From CAG-964 sp902789345 (lineage in GTDB: Bacteria; Bacillota; Clostridia; Oscillospirales; Acutalibacteraceae), in NCBI GenBank assembly GCA_052117325.1, contig JBQKJJ010000006.1: 64,000 bases of DNA; one strand, given 5' to 3'. The translations under genes and the position numbers were made by a program. Of this stretch, positions 17,161 to 25,921 are shown one piece after another. The notes under the pieces are model-generated. The model saw nothing but the letters and a program-made list of their open reading frames with translations. It ran no database searches and was not told the origin of the DNA. Each line of letters begins with the position of its first letter. Position 1 is the stretch's first letter.

Positions 17161-17697
17161 TTATGCTTCACAGCCAATTTTAAGCGCTTTTCTGTTAGGC
17201 TCCAGCAAATGCTTTCTTTTTGGCGGAATACACTTTAGCAGCGCCTTGTCAAGTGACTCTGCGGTACAAAAGCCCGTTTCCTTGAACAGCTTGCCTAAAA
17301 GAATAATGTTTGAAAGTCCCTCAAGGTCATTTTCGGTTGCAAGCTTAGACGCCTCAACATATACAATGTTAATGTCTGTTCTGTCACATTTAGCAGGTAT
17401 CATAGAGCTGTCAACTATCATTGTTCCGCCCGGCACTACTCTGTCCTTAAATCTTTCAAATGACGGAAGATTAAGAGCAACAAAAGCGTTTGGTGAAACA
17501 ACACACGGAGAGCCTATAGGTGTATCTGAAATACATACACTGCAGTTTGCTGTACCGCCACGCATTTCAGGGCCATATGAAGGAAGCCAAGTAATATGTT
17601 TATCGTCATACAAACCGGCATAAGCTGCAAGCTTGCCGGAGAACAATACGCCCTGACCGCCAAAGCCGGCAAACAGAATATTAAAATCCTTACTCAT
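17161..17697 (-). CDS. vorC: 2-oxoacid:ferredoxin oxidoreductase, gamma subunit
   Basis: A 178-residue gamma-type subunit of a four-subunit 2-oxoacid:ferredoxin oxidoreductase. It opens with FAGFGGQGVLFSGKLAAYAG and continues with SYGPEMRGGTANCSVCIS, both diagnostic. It overlaps the beta subunit gene by eight bases. The complex oxidises 2-oxoacids with CoA to acyl-CoA and reduces ferredoxin, or runs in reverse. The subunit set resembles 2-oxoisovalerate (Vor) and 2-oxoglutarate (Kor) enzymes, and the sequence alone does not choose between them. The gene symbol follows the common clostridial naming. Confidence 0.88.
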   Translation of the reverse strand: MSKDFNILFAGFGGQGVLFSGKLAAYAGLYDDKHITWLPSYGPEMRGGTANCSVCISDTPIGSPCVVSPNAFVALNLPSFERFKDRVVPGGTMIVDSSMIPAKCDRTDINIVYVEASKLATENDLEGLSNIILLGKLFKETGFCTAESLDKALLKCIPPKRKHLLEPNRKALKIGCEA

Positions 17698-18454
17698 TTT
17701 CTAGTCTGGCTCCTTTCTTCTCGTCCTTATAAACACCCAAAGGATAATAAGGAATCATATTTTCTCTAAGCCATTCTAACGACTCAATAGGATTCATACC
17801 CCAGTTAGTAGGGCAAGTAGACAAAACCTCTATAATGGAAAAGCCCTTTCCGTCAATCTGGTTTTGGAATGCTTTTCGTATTGCTTTTTTAGTATCGTTT
17901 ACATTTTTTACTGTATCTACAGAAGTACGCTGTGCCAGTGCAACACCGTCCAATGTTGAAAGCATTTCGCACATTCTTACAGGGAAGCCTGCCTTGTTGA
18001 CATCTCTGCCGTAAGGAGTGGTTTGCGTAACCTGTCCCGGCAGTGATGTAGGTGCCATCTGACCGCCTGTCATACCGTAAATTGTGTTGTTTACAAATAT
18101 TACGGTTATATTTTCGCCTCTTGTTGCGGCGTGTACTGTTTCTGCTGTACCTATAGCGGCCAAGTCGCCGTCGCCCTGGTATGTAAACACAACATTTTCA
18201 GGGTGAGCACGCTTAATTCCTGTTGCAACAGCAGGTGCTCTGCCGTGAGGTGCCTCGATCATATCGCAGTTAAAATAATCATAATTCATTACGGCGCAGC
18301 CTACAGGAGAAACACCTACGGTGTGTCCCTCACAGCCAAGCTCGTCTATTACTTCGGCTACAAGCCTATGGATAATGCCGTGTGTACATCCGGCACAATA
18401 ATGAAACGGAACATCAGTTAAAGCGTGTGGCTTTTTAAAAACTACCTTTTCCAT
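17690..18454 (-). CDS. vorA: 2-oxoacid:ferredoxin oxidoreductase, beta subunit (TPP-binding)
   Basis: A 254-residue subunit carrying the thiamine diphosphate site. It shows FHYCAGCTHGIIHRL at the N-terminus and the TPP motif GDGDLAAIGTAE followed by NNTIYGMTGGQMAPTS. The start shares one base with the alpha-subunit stop and the end overlaps the gamma gene by eight bases, so the three are coupled. No ferredoxin-type iron-sulfur cysteines are in this subunit; these are supplied by the small ferredoxin subunit at 19543. Confidence 0.9.
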   Translation of the reverse strand: MEKVVFKKPHALTDVPFHYCAGCTHGIIHRLVAEVIDELGCEGHTVGVSPVGCAVMNYDYFNCDMIEAPHGRAPAVATGIKRAHPENVVFTYQGDGDLAAIGTAETVHAATRGENITVIFVNNTIYGMTGGQMAPTSLPGQVTQTTPYGRDVNKAGFPVRMCEMLSTLDGVALAQRTSVDTVKNVNDTKKAIRKAFQNQIDGKGFSIIEVLSTCPTNWGMNPIESLEWLRENMIPYYPLGVYKDEKKGARLENE

Positions 18455-19524
18455 TAACAGCCGCCTCCAACTTCAATAATTTTGTCAAGAACCTCGTTAG
18501 GTGTAGGAATTTTACCGCCTGTTCTGCCTACAAAGCTTACAGGCTTCTTACACTCAACAGCCAGCTTTACATCGTCAACCATTTGGCCCATACTCATTTC
18601 ACAGCTAATAAATGCCTTAGCGGTTTCCTTTAGAGTTTCAAACGCCTTTACAGGGAACGGCCACAGTGTAATCGGTCTTAGCAAGCCTGCCTTTATTCCC
18701 TTTTCTCTTGCCATATCTACAGCAGTGTGGGAAATTCTTGAGGACGCACCGTATGCTACTACAACAATGTCTGCATCATCAATCAAATATTCGTCCCACT
18801 TCTGTTCATTTTCTTTTATAATGTCATATCTCTTGTATCTCTGTACAATTAAATCCTCCAGCTCCTTTGGAGAAAGCAGCAAGGAGTTAAGAATATTATG
18901 CGGTCTTTTATTGTGGTGACCACAGCAAGCCCATGGCTTGTCAATAATTTTATTTGCTTTAGCCTCTGGAAGCTTTACAGGCTCCATCATCTGACCAAGC
19001 ATACCGTCTGCCAGTATCATAGCCGGTATTCTGTATTGGTCGCCTTTGTCAAATGCAACGCCTACAAGGTCAACCATTTCCTGAATTGTAGCCGGCGCAT
19101 ATACTAAAATCTGGAAGTCACCGTGTCCTGTAGCCCTTGTAGCCTGCCAGTAGTCTGCCTGTGACGGCTGAATACCGCCTAAGCCCGGACCGCCACGCTG
19201 TACATTTACAATAAGCGCAGGAATATCGCAGGCAGCCATATAAGAAATTGCCTCTGTCTTTAGGCTGATACCGGGTGAGCTTGAAGATGTCATTGCACGC
19301 ACACCTGAGCCGGCAGCGCCCAAAACCATATTAGCCGCCGCTATTTCAGACTCAGCCTGAAGATATGTACCGTCAACCTGAGGCATACGCTTTGCCATAT
19401 AAGCAGCAAGCTCTGTCTGAGGAGTAATAGGGTAACCGAAAAAGTGCCTGCAGCCTGCCTGAATAGCAGCCTCTGCCAACGCCTCGTTACCTTTCATTAA
19501 AAATTTATCTTCCATCAAATTCAT
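18454..19524 (-). CDS. vorB: 2-oxoacid:ferredoxin oxidoreductase, alpha subunit
   Basis: A 356-residue subunit with the pyrimidine-binding half of the active site: GYPITPQTELAAYMAKRMP, AESEIAAANMVLGAAGSG, and SSSPGISLKTEAISYM. The C-terminal part resembles the transketolase C-domain (EMSMGQMVDDVKLA). It lies between the ferredoxin and beta genes. Two in-frame ATG codons (19524, 19515) sit 2 and 11 bases after AAAGG, so the exact start is uncertain by three residues. Anaerobic amino-acid or 2-oxoacid fermentation, or reductive carboxylation, is the likely role. Confidence 0.9.
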   Translation of the reverse strand: MNLMEDKFLMKGNEALAEAAIQAGCRHFFGYPITPQTELAAYMAKRMPQVDGTYLQAESEIAAANMVLGAAGSGVRAMTSSSSPGISLKTEAISYMAACDIPALIVNVQRGGPGLGGIQPSQADYWQATRATGHGDFQILVYAPATIQEMVDLVGVAFDKGDQYRIPAMILADGMLGQMMEPVKLPEAKANKIIDKPWACCGHHNKRPHNILNSLLLSPKELEDLIVQRYKRYDIIKENEQKWDEYLIDDADIVVVAYGASSRISHTAVDMAREKGIKAGLLRPITLWPFPVKAFETLKETAKAFISCEMSMGQMVDDVKLAVECKKPVSFVGRTGGKIPTPNEVLDKIIEVGGGC

Positions 19525-19542
19525 ATCCTTTCGTAATTCACC

Positions 19543-19749
19543 TTAACGGTATACGGTTATTGCCACATCCGGGCACATTGTTGCACAAGCCATACAACCT
19601 ATACACTTATCAGCATCTGTTAATGTTGCCGGGTGATAACCCTTAGCGTTTATCCTGGTTTTATCCAGTGCAATAATCTTCTTAGGACAAGCGTTTGCAC
19701 ACATCTCACAGCCCTTACATAAGCTTTCATTCACTTCAATACGAGCCAT
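19543..19749 (-). CDS. vorD: 2-oxoacid:ferredoxin oxidoreductase, ferredoxin (delta) subunit
   Basis: A 68-residue protein with two [4Fe-4S] motifs: CKGCEMCANACP (residues ~11-22) and CIGCMACATMCP. It carries electrons from the TPP subunit to free ferredoxin. It is the first gene of the delta-alpha-beta-gamma order usual for clostridial and archaeal enzymes. The ATG follows AAGGAA, 18 bases upstream of the alpha gene. Confidence 0.93.
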   Translation of the reverse strand: MARIEVNESLCKGCEMCANACPKKIIALDKTRINAKGYHPATLTDADKCIGCMACATMCPDVAITVYR

Positions 19750-19812
19750 TGCTTAATTCCTTCCTTTCATCATCATTACATTAATACCACTAGATTATAT
19801 TCAATATTTATA

Positions 19813-20499
19813 CTATGCCTGCTGTCCAAAGGGTGGTTTAACTATTGGTTCAACATAATATAAATCGTAATTTTCAAGCTTTTTGTCATTTATTAATTTG
19901 TTTGGTGCGGTTGTACACAAAAGAGGTACTTCCAGCTTACGGGCAACCTCATTGCCGTAGTCAAAGGCTTCTGTTATGGTTTCTGCCGTAGTCTGATTCT
20001 GTAAATGCGAATTGTTCACAACACAGCTGGGCTCTAACCCACAGGCACACATAATTTCACCTAATATACCCAGTGCCAGCTCCGGTGTGTTAATAAGATT
20101 GCGATATTTATTTACCACATATATAAAAGAATACTCCTCTGACTTTATTTTTGAAGCGTATCTTCCCAGTGCAAAGGCACCGGCGTCATCTCCGCCCACA
20201 TCAAAAATAAGAACACTGCTATTGTCACTATCCAAAGCGGTGTCTATTTTAGGTGAAAGTGCAGGGGTATCAACATTTGTTCCGGCATATACAGGAGCAA
20301 TTACATCTACTCCGTTTTCCTTTAAAACCTCCTGATAGTCGGAGCTTCTGAAGTAAGGATTTACAACATCAAGGTCTATCAGGGTAACGGCTTTGCCCTG
20401 CTTTGCAATATCCAAAGCAAGATTAAGTGAAAAATTTGTTTTACCGCAGCCGTAATGTCCGCATACAATTATAATTCTTTTTAAATCATTTAATTTCAT
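19813..20499 (-). CDS. P-loop ATPase of the ParA/CooC-like group
   Basis: A 228-residue single-domain nucleotide-binding protein. Walker A is GHYGCGKTNFSLNLA (residues ~13-27), then LIDLDVVNPYFRSSDY (switch I-like, SIMIBI type) and FDVGGDDAGAFALG (Walker B/switch II). Conserved VVNKYRNL and VVNNSHL follow. It lies 63 bases upstream of the oxidoreductase operon, with which it may be co-transcribed. Such proteins could serve in cofactor or iron-sulfur insertion, but this is an inference from position and fold; no specific function is established. Confidence 0.75.
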   Translation of the reverse strand: MKLNDLKRIIIVCGHYGCGKTNFSLNLALDIAKQGKAVTLIDLDVVNPYFRSSDYQEVLKENGVDVIAPVYAGTNVDTPALSPKIDTALDSDNSSVLIFDVGGDDAGAFALGRYASKIKSEEYSFIYVVNKYRNLINTPELALGILGEIMCACGLEPSCVVNNSHLQNQTTAETITEAFDYGNEVARKLEVPLLCTTAPNKLINDKKLENYDLYYVEPIVKPPFGQQA

Positions 20500-20606
20500 A
20501 ATACTCTCACAAATTTTATAAATTATATATTTATTACTCTGTAATACCTAACAGCCTTTGAAACAAAGCTACTGTAACTTCAAAACATTGCAAGGCGTTA
20601 TTATTC

Positions 20607-21122
20607 TTAAAACCAGCCCTTAATCAGTGCCATAACAGCGTCTACACCCAGCACTACGCCGCTTACAATTATCAAAAAAAGAATAACCGAAACGATCCTT
20701 ACAATTCTGTTTTTTGTACTGTAATAATCCTCACCGTCAAAGTCTTCTATCTTAGGCGCTTTTTCGGAGAGCTTTTCGCTGTTTTTAAAGTCTTCACTTT
20801 CAACTTTAATGGCATTTATACCTACAAGAAGTTCAAACGCCTTTGAATAAGCACCGTACGGCACCATAATTTCATACTCTGCCAAATTACTGCCTGTAAC
20901 TGCGTCAGAAGAAAACTGTTTTTTAGCTATTTTTTCACTGTGAGGAATTCCTTCATCATCAAGTGCTGCACAAATACGGTCCTTTTCAAAGCCGCTTGCC
21001 TTTACAATAACTGTAGGAAAGTTTTCGGCAGGCTCCCCGTTTCTCAGCTTACCTTTGCCGCACTTAGGACATATCTGTACATTTTCATCTGTAATTGTAT
21101 TACATTTTTCACAATACTTCAT
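20607..21122 (-). CDS. zinc-ribbon protein with C-terminal membrane segment
   Basis: A 171-residue protein. The N-terminus has a zinc ribbon (MKYCEKCNTITDENVQICPKCGKG). A globular region of ~90 residues resembles the signal-transducing DUF2007-type fold (VIVKASGFEKDRICAALDDEGIPH, YEIMVPYGAYSKAFELLVGI). A single membrane helix lies near 143-165. The start is ATG 21122, since the longer ORF begins at TTG inside the GAAAGAG site. It has its own promoter. The function is unknown; it is probably attached to the inner face of the membrane. Confidence 0.75.
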   Translation of the reverse strand: MKYCEKCNTITDENVQICPKCGKGKLRNGEPAENFPTVIVKASGFEKDRICAALDDEGIPHSEKIAKKQFSSDAVTGSNLAEYEIMVPYGAYSKAFELLVGINAIKVESEDFKNSEKLSEKAPKIEDFDGEDYYSTKNRIVRIVSVILFLIIVSGVVLGVDAVMALIKGWF

Positions 21123-21176
21123 AAGGCTCTCTTTCAAGTAACTTTTCTATAAATTAAGCTCTAAAGCTCATATTAC

Positions 21177-21205
21177 AGTATAGCAAATCGGCACCTAAAA
21201 ATCAA
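21177..21205 (-). promoter_or_regulatory. sigma-A promoter of the zinc-ribbon membrane protein
   Basis: Minus strand TTGATT (21200-21205), a 17-base spacer and TATACT (21177-21182), 54 bases before the ATG. Confidence 0.65.
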
Positions 21206-21624
21206 CATAAACATAGGGTTTAAGGTCACCTAAGAGAAACATTTTACTGATTATTCATTTTTACAAAATCAGGTAAACAGTCAACTTTTGCCCAACATTC
21301 GCCAAGCATAAGCACAAACAGTCACTATTAAAATTATACAACCTTAATTTTGAAAGTCAACAATATATATATTAAAAATTACTAGAAAATTTCGGTCAAA
21401 TAGTTGAATTTGACCATTAAATTTTAAAATATAGATTTTCATAAAAAGGACTGCCTATGCATATTTATTTAGTGTGTTGTCCCTCTGTACATAAGACGCC
21501 GTTATTTATCCATATTGCTCTTTTATTTGTGGAATAATTTATAAACACCCACAAAGCTTGAAAAAGTGCTTTTGTGTATATGACATAATTTTTTTACACC
21601 GGGTGAGATAATAACAGCAAGGAG
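21206..21624. other. long spacer upstream of spoIIGA
   Basis: No ORF with a ribosome site is seen. It contains an inverted repeat at 21394-21415. A weak promoter-like pair near 21566-21597 (TTGAAA, CATAAT, 20-base spacing) would give a long spacing, as in the spoIIG promoter of Bacillus, which has 22 bases. I could not find a convincing Spo0A box (TGNCGAA). Confidence 0.4.
21394..21415. repeat. perfect inverted repeat upstream of spoIIGA
   Basis: GGTCAAAT and ATTTGACC form a perfect 8-base inverted repeat with the loop AGTTGA. It may be an operator; it is not a terminator because no T-run follows. Confidence 0.5.
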
Positions 21625-22521
21625 GTGAGCGATATAACAAAAACAATATACATAGATGTTCTAATCGGCACCAACATTATTATAAATTACTTTATATTGG
21701 CCGCTGTCGAAAAAATAACAAAAATTCAGCCTAAAATTTTCCGAACTGTTTTAGGCAGTTGTTTTGGAGCAGTATGCTCGTTAATAATTTTACTGCCGGA
21801 CATAGGCTTTATTCCAAATCTTTTGCTAAAGCTGTCAATATCCGCCTGCATTATACTCATTACCTGCGGGTTTCACAGCTTGGCAAGCTTTGCAAAAAAC
21901 CTGGGACTGTTTTACCTGATAAGCTTTGCCTTTGCAGGCATAATGCTGTTTGTGTGGTTTATGCTTACCCCAAAGGGAATGGTGGTAAAAAATTCCGTGG
22001 TGTATTTCAACATTTCACCTGTAATAATGGTAGTAACCACTGTTGCCTGTTATTTTGTAATACGGCTTATAAGTCGTTTTGTAAACAAGGACAAAAGCAG
22101 TATTGAAATATGCAAAATCAAAATAATAAACAACGACAACTACTGCCAGTTTTACGGGAAAATTGATACAGGTAACACCCTGTGCGAACCCTTTAGTCAA
22201 TACCCCGTTATAGTTGCAAGTGAGGACGCAGTAAAAGCAGTTGCCGAAGATGCCTTTAGCAATTTGCTGACTCACAGTGAGCCTGACCAAGTGCTTAAGC
22301 ATAAATACAGACTTGTTCCCTATACCTCTATTGGCGGTAGCGGCTTATTGCCTGCATTTTTGCCAAAGGAGGTATATATTAACGATAATTACTGCTCCAA
22401 AAAGGTGTATATAGCCGTATGTAAAAACAGTGTTCTAAAGGGTGAAATAAAAGCGATGGTAAACCCTGAAATAATTGAATATGTAAAGGATGATTATTGT
22501 GATATTAGCAAAACTGTATAA
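21625..22521 (+). CDS. spoIIGA: sporulation sigma-E factor processing peptidase
   Basis: A membrane aspartic protease that removes the SigE propeptide in the mother cell. Five hydrophobic segments cover residues ~10-155. The cytoplasmic domain holds the catalytic motif GKIDTGNTLCEP (residues ~178-189) and later RLVPYTSIGGSGLLPAF. The GTG at 21625 lies inside the ribosome site AAGGAGGTGA, while an in-frame ATA at 21634 is six bases after GGTG and gives MTKTIYIDVL, matching the usual N-terminus. The real start is therefore uncertain (295 or 298 residues). It overlaps sigE by 23 bases, the classic spoIIGA-sigE pair. Confidence 0.93.
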   Translation: MSDITKTIYIDVLIGTNIIINYFILAAVEKITKIQPKIFRTVLGSCFGAVCSLIILLPDIGFIPNLLLKLSISACIILITCGFHSLASFAKNLGLFYLISFAFAGIMLFVWFMLTPKGMVVKNSVVYFNISPVIMVVTTVACYFVIRLISRFVNKDKSSIEICKIKIINNDNYCQFYGKIDTGNTLCEPFSQYPVIVASEDAVKAVAEDAFSNLLTHSEPDQVLKHKYRLVPYTSIGGSGLLPAFLPKEVYINDNYCSKKVYIAVCKNSVLKGEIKAMVNPEIIEYVKDDYCDISKTV

Positions 22522-23209
22522 TATATTCTTTAAAATTAAAGAAAGTCTGCTGGGCTACCGGGGGATTTATTACATTAACGGTGCCCAAACACTGCCGCCT
22601 CCGCTGAAAAAAGCGGAGGAACAGTTGGTTATGCAGCGTATAATAGACGGTGACGAAACTGCCAGAGAAACCCTTATAACCCATAATCTTAGGTTGGTTG
22701 TGTACATAGCAAAAAAATTTGAAGCCACAGGCGCCGGAGTTGAGGACTTAATATCCATAGGAACAATCGGTCTTATAAAAGCGGTAAACACCTTTTGTCC
22801 GCAACGAAATATTAAGCTTGCCACATATGCCTCACGCTGTATTGAAAATGAAATTCTAATGTACCTGCGAAAAAGCACTCAGCTTAAAAATGAGGTTTCA
22901 ATAGACGAACCCCTGAACATTGACTGGGACGGCAACGAGCTTTTGCTAAGCGATGTTTTAGGCAGTGACAACGACATAGTAAACAGGAACATAGAGCAGG
23001 AAGCAGAATGTAAGCTTTTGCTTGACGCTGTTAATAAGCTGGAACCAAGGGCAAAGCAAATAACAGTACTTAGGTTTGGTTTAATGGGCTTTAAAGAGCA
23101 CACCCAAAAAGAGGTTGCACTAATGCTGGGAATTTCTCAGTCTTACATATCCAGATTAGAGAAAAAGATAATAAACAAACTGAAAAAGGAGCTTAAAAAT
23201 GTGATTTAG
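22499..23209 (+). CDS. sigE: RNA polymerase sporulation sigma factor SigE precursor
   Basis: A 236-residue sigma-70 factor of the early mother cell. Region 2 (TLITHNLRLVVYIAKKFEAT, EDLISIGTIGLIKAVNTFCP, LATYASRCIENEILMYLRK) and region 4 (RFGLMGF, QKEVALMLGISQSYISRLEK) are nearly identical to Bacillus SigE. The N-terminal ~24 residues (LAKLYNIFFKIKESLLGYRG before IYYINGAQTLPPP) are the amphipathic propeptide cut by SpoIIGA. GTG 22499 is chosen, six bases after AAAGGATG; ATG 22490 overlaps that site. No sigG gene follows here, unlike in Bacillus. Confidence 0.96.
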   Translation: MILAKLYNIFFKIKESLLGYRGIYYINGAQTLPPPLKKAEEQLVMQRIIDGDETARETLITHNLRLVVYIAKKFEATGAGVEDLISIGTIGLIKAVNTFCPQRNIKLATYASRCIENEILMYLRKSTQLKNEVSIDEPLNIDWDGNELLLSDVLGSDNDIVNRNIEQEAECKLLLDAVNKLEPRAKQITVLRFGLMGFKEHTQKEVALMLGISQSYISRLEKKIINKLKKELKNVI

Positions 23210-23539
23210 CTTTTAAATTTCATATTAATTTTCACACTTCTTCTTTTTTATTTTTATAATCTGCAAATGCTGTTAATTACAAACTGCACTGAAATAGGCG
23301 GTAAAATAATATGTATTATTTTCATTTTTAAGGAAAACATAAGAATGTACCGTATATAAGCACCTGCATTTGTAAAAAGTACTGATTTTATGTACAACTG
23401 TTACAGCTGTAGCTTCAGTTATGACAGTCGGCTATGTTCATAAAAGTATGGGCATAAAATAATGCAGTAAGGTATGTCAAACTAAAAATATGGCAATGCC
23501 TGTGCAGTATTGGTAAAAATATATTAAGGAGAAAAAACG
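23210..23539. other. intergenic region after sigE
   Basis: AT-rich, without an ORF carrying a ribosome site and without a clear terminator for sigE. The downstream lipoprotein gene has AAGGAG before its ATG, but I find no convincing promoter. Confidence 0.45.
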
Positions 23540-23953
23540 ATGAAAAAAACTTTATGTATAATTGCTTCTGCAATTCTTCTCTCTTTATGCATAGCAGGCT
23601 GCAGTGAGCGTGGAAAAATCGGCAACGGTCAAAACGGAACAATTTCAGACAACTCTTCACTTAACGCAACCAATCCGTCAGCAACAAATGCTACCGACAA
23701 GGGTACCGAATCCACAACTATGTCTACAGACGGAAGAAACAACGATAATGACAAAGACAATGACAGAGATAACAACGATAACGACAATGACAACGACAAA
23801 CCAAACGAAAACGACTCACAGCGAGCTACCGAAGACAGTTCACAGCAAGGTGTGGCCGGAGAAATAGGTGACGCCATTGACGACGGAATATCCGACATTG
23901 AAGGCGATATTATGGGAACAGAGGACAACACCGACAATAACAATAACCGCTGA
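23540..23953 (+). CDS. small lipoprotein with Asn/Asp-rich low-complexity body
   Basis: A 137-residue protein. The signal peptide is MKKTLCIIASAILLSLCIAGC, with a lipobox ending IAGC (lipid Cys21). The remainder is almost entirely Ser/Thr/Asn, then a run of Asp-Asn-Lys pairs (residues ~72-96), then an acidic tail (GDAIDDGISDIEGDIMGTED). It would be a disordered, negatively charged surface lipoprotein. It is downstream of sigE but may not share its transcript. No family is recognised; alternative-frame and antisense ORFs here arise from the repeats. Confidence 0.75.
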   Translation: MKKTLCIIASAILLSLCIAGCSERGKIGNGQNGTISDNSSLNATNPSATNATDKGTESTTMSTDGRNNDNDKDNDRDNNDNDNDNDKPNENDSQRATEDSSQQGVAGEIGDAIDDGISDIEGDIMGTEDNTDNNNNR

Positions 23954-23970
23954 TATATGCATATAAAAAC

Positions 23971-24014
23971 GGCTCTCTGCATCATCACAGAATTTTGTGA
24001 CAATGCAGAGAGCC
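23971..24014. terminator. terminator between converging lipoprotein and exported protein genes
   Basis: GGCTCTCTGCAT pairs perfectly with ATGCAGAGAGCC around a ~20-base loop, followed by TTATATTTT. It probably serves both strands. Confidence 0.85.
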
Positions 24015-24047
24015 TTATATTTTATTCTGTTTATTTCTCATTATAAG

Positions 24048-24596
24048 CTAGGCGTTGCCTTTCTTTCGGTTGTGCGTAGCTATAACTATAGACACCACTA
24101 TAATAATACCTGCAACTATGGCCGCCCATATTCCCAGCGCTACAAATAAATTTCCGCTGCCGTCGCCGGAGGTCAGTCTGTCAATAAAAGGAGCGTCTGT
24201 ATATGTTTCTGTTAATATTTCAGGAACATACTCCTGTTCCGTCGCCTCTGTAGGATAAACCTGGGAATAATCATAATCATCAACATAGTTGTCATTATTT
24301 TCAGGCTCGTGGTATGTGGTTGCCTGTTCCTGTGGTTCTGTTGGTGTATACTGTGGCTCTGTCGGAGTGTCCGCAGGAGGATCTGTAGGTTCCACATATT
24401 CTGTAGGCGCTTCTGTTGCGGTAACATTTGGCTCTGTAGCAAGGCGGTCGTTAATATCGTCTACTGCACTGCTAATACCGTTCCATATATCATCTAAATA
24501 ATCCTCCGGAGCCGCATATGCTGTTGTACACGAAACCGCGGCCACTATAATGCACATTACAAAAGCAGGAAAAAACTTTTTAAATCTATTAAGCAT
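24048..24596 (-). CDS. exported protein with Pro/Thr/Glu-rich stalk and C-terminal anchor
   Basis: A 182-residue protein with a Sec signal peptide (FFPAFVMCIIVAAVSCTTAYAA, cleavage after AYA). A short helical part follows (PEDYLDDIWNGISSAVDDIND), then a PTEP/PTEY-rich low-complexity stalk (~residues 50-120), a C-terminal membrane segment (NLFVALGIWAAIVAGIIIV) and the basic tail NRKKGNA. The start is ATG 24596, eight bases after GGAG. The layout is that of a surface-exposed anchored protein; the function is unknown. It lies 120 bases beyond spoIIP on the same strand. Confidence 0.72.
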   Translation of the reverse strand: MLNRFKKFFPAFVMCIIVAAVSCTTAYAAPEDYLDDIWNGISSAVDDINDRLATEPNVTATEAPTEYVEPTDPPADTPTEPQYTPTEPQEQATTYHEPENNDNYVDDYDYSQVYPTEATEQEYVPEILTETYTDAPFIDRLTSGDGSGNLFVALGIWAAIVAGIIIVVSIVIATHNRKKGNA

Positions 24597-24750
24597 ATTA
24601 AATTTCTCCATTACTCTAAACAAATTACACAATTATTATAATACTTATTTTTTCTTTGTCTAGCAAATACAGAAAAATTTACAATTAAACTAAAGAAACA
24701 CATTAAATTATTTTAAATGCATATAAACATATTTCTATAGTACTGTATGT

Positions 24751-25851
24751 TTAGCCTTTACTTTCATTAAGAACAGAAGAAAGTACATTTCCCAACAGTT
24801 CGCCTGTGTATTGCGCCTCTGAAAGAGTATTGGTTTCTGTTCCCACCTCAATAAGCAATGAACCGTTGTTAATAAACATATTGTAGGCAAAGTCACCAAA
24901 GTAAAGAGGTCTGGTCATACCCGGGTACATATCCTCCGCTTTTTGCTGAAGCTTCAGCGCAAAGGTGAGATTTTCCTGCCAGTGTCCCAGCCCGTAATTA
25001 TCATACGGGTCATAGCCGCTCATTATCATTATTTGGGCCGCCTTTTTTCCGTTGTATGTAAATGTAGGCTTATATTTACCTCTTTCATCGTCGTAACCCA
25101 CTGCGTCACGGTGTATATCAAGTATTACCTTTATGCTTGGGTATTTTTCCATATATTCATATATAGTCTGCTCACTGCGGTCATAAGAGCCTGTGTAGGT
25201 TTCGTCGTGAATTTTATCAGCCTGCACTGCCGATATACCGTTCTTCTTCAAAGCCTCTTTTATTTTCTTTCCCACTGCAACCATATTTCTTGAAGAATCT
25301 TTACTTCTAAAAGGATAGTCTGTGTAATAATAACCGTTGTCGTTTATTAAATATGACTCTGTGGTGTGGGTATGAACAATAAGCACCTGCGGTTCTTTGG
25401 AATCTTCTATTTTAAAGCCCAAATCAGAGGATAAAAAGCTTTCGTAATCAATGTCATAGTCGGTAGAATTTTTAACCGAAAAATTACCGTAATCTTCACC
25501 GGAGCTTCCGAAATGCTGTTCAACTACAGGAAGTTTGTCACCTTTATATTTGCTTTCATCGTCTGTAATTTCACCGTTAGTTTTTGTTGCGGTTGATTCT
25601 GTTACCGCCTGTGTAGGCTGTTCGGTACTGTTTACAGGGGCGTCTGTTATTTCTGTCTTGCTTGGCGGATTTACAGCTGTAGCGGCTGCACTTTGAGGCA
25701 TAGACAATGAAGAAGCCAGCATTTGTATAGACAGCCCTGCGTTAAGCTCATTAACCCGTATGAATGTACATACAACCGCAGTTACTGCCAATACAGACGC
25801 CAACAATGAAGCAAATATATTTGTCAAACGGCCGCCATTTAGTTTACTCAT
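24751..25851 (-). CDS. spoIIP: stage II sporulation protein P
   Basis: A 366-residue cell-wall hydrolase that, with SpoIID and SpoIIM, drives engulfment. An N-terminal membrane anchor (residues ~10-30) is followed by a disordered Thr/Ser/Pro region, then the SpoIIP domain with VLIVHTHTTESYL (residues ~155-167, zinc His and Glu), NMVAVGKKIKEAL, VILDIHRDAVG (~245) and a C-terminal segment typical of the family (NNGSLLIEVGTETNTLSEA). It has amidase and endopeptidase activity in Bacillus. The ATG follows AGGAGG. In Bacillus spoIIP lies directly after gpr, and here gpr is also immediately upstream. Confidence 0.95.
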   Translation of the reverse strand: MSKLNGGRLTNIFASLLASVLAVTAVVCTFIRVNELNAGLSIQMLASSLSMPQSAAATAVNPPSKTEITDAPVNSTEQPTQAVTESTATKTNGEITDDESKYKGDKLPVVEQHFGSSGEDYGNFSVKNSTDYDIDYESFLSSDLGFKIEDSKEPQVLIVHTHTTESYLINDNGYYYTDYPFRSKDSSRNMVAVGKKIKEALKKNGISAVQADKIHDETYTGSYDRSEQTIYEYMEKYPSIKVILDIHRDAVGYDDERGKYKPTFTYNGKKAAQIMIMSGYDPYDNYGLGHWQENLTFALKLQQKAEDMYPGMTRPLYFGDFAYNMFINNGSLLIEVGTETNTLSEAQYTGELLGNVLSSVLNESKG

Positions 25852-25921
25852 TGATTATGCCTCCTGTATTATTCCATATAAGAATATATGAAAAAGGCGG
25901 CATAAATATACTTTTGCATTA

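Noticed and set aside
23604..24003. Open frames in alternative and opposite strands over the Asn/Asp-rich lipoprotein
   Set aside because: Repetitive GAC/AAC codons leave other frames open; they lack ribosome sites and give Leu/Ser or Thr monotony.
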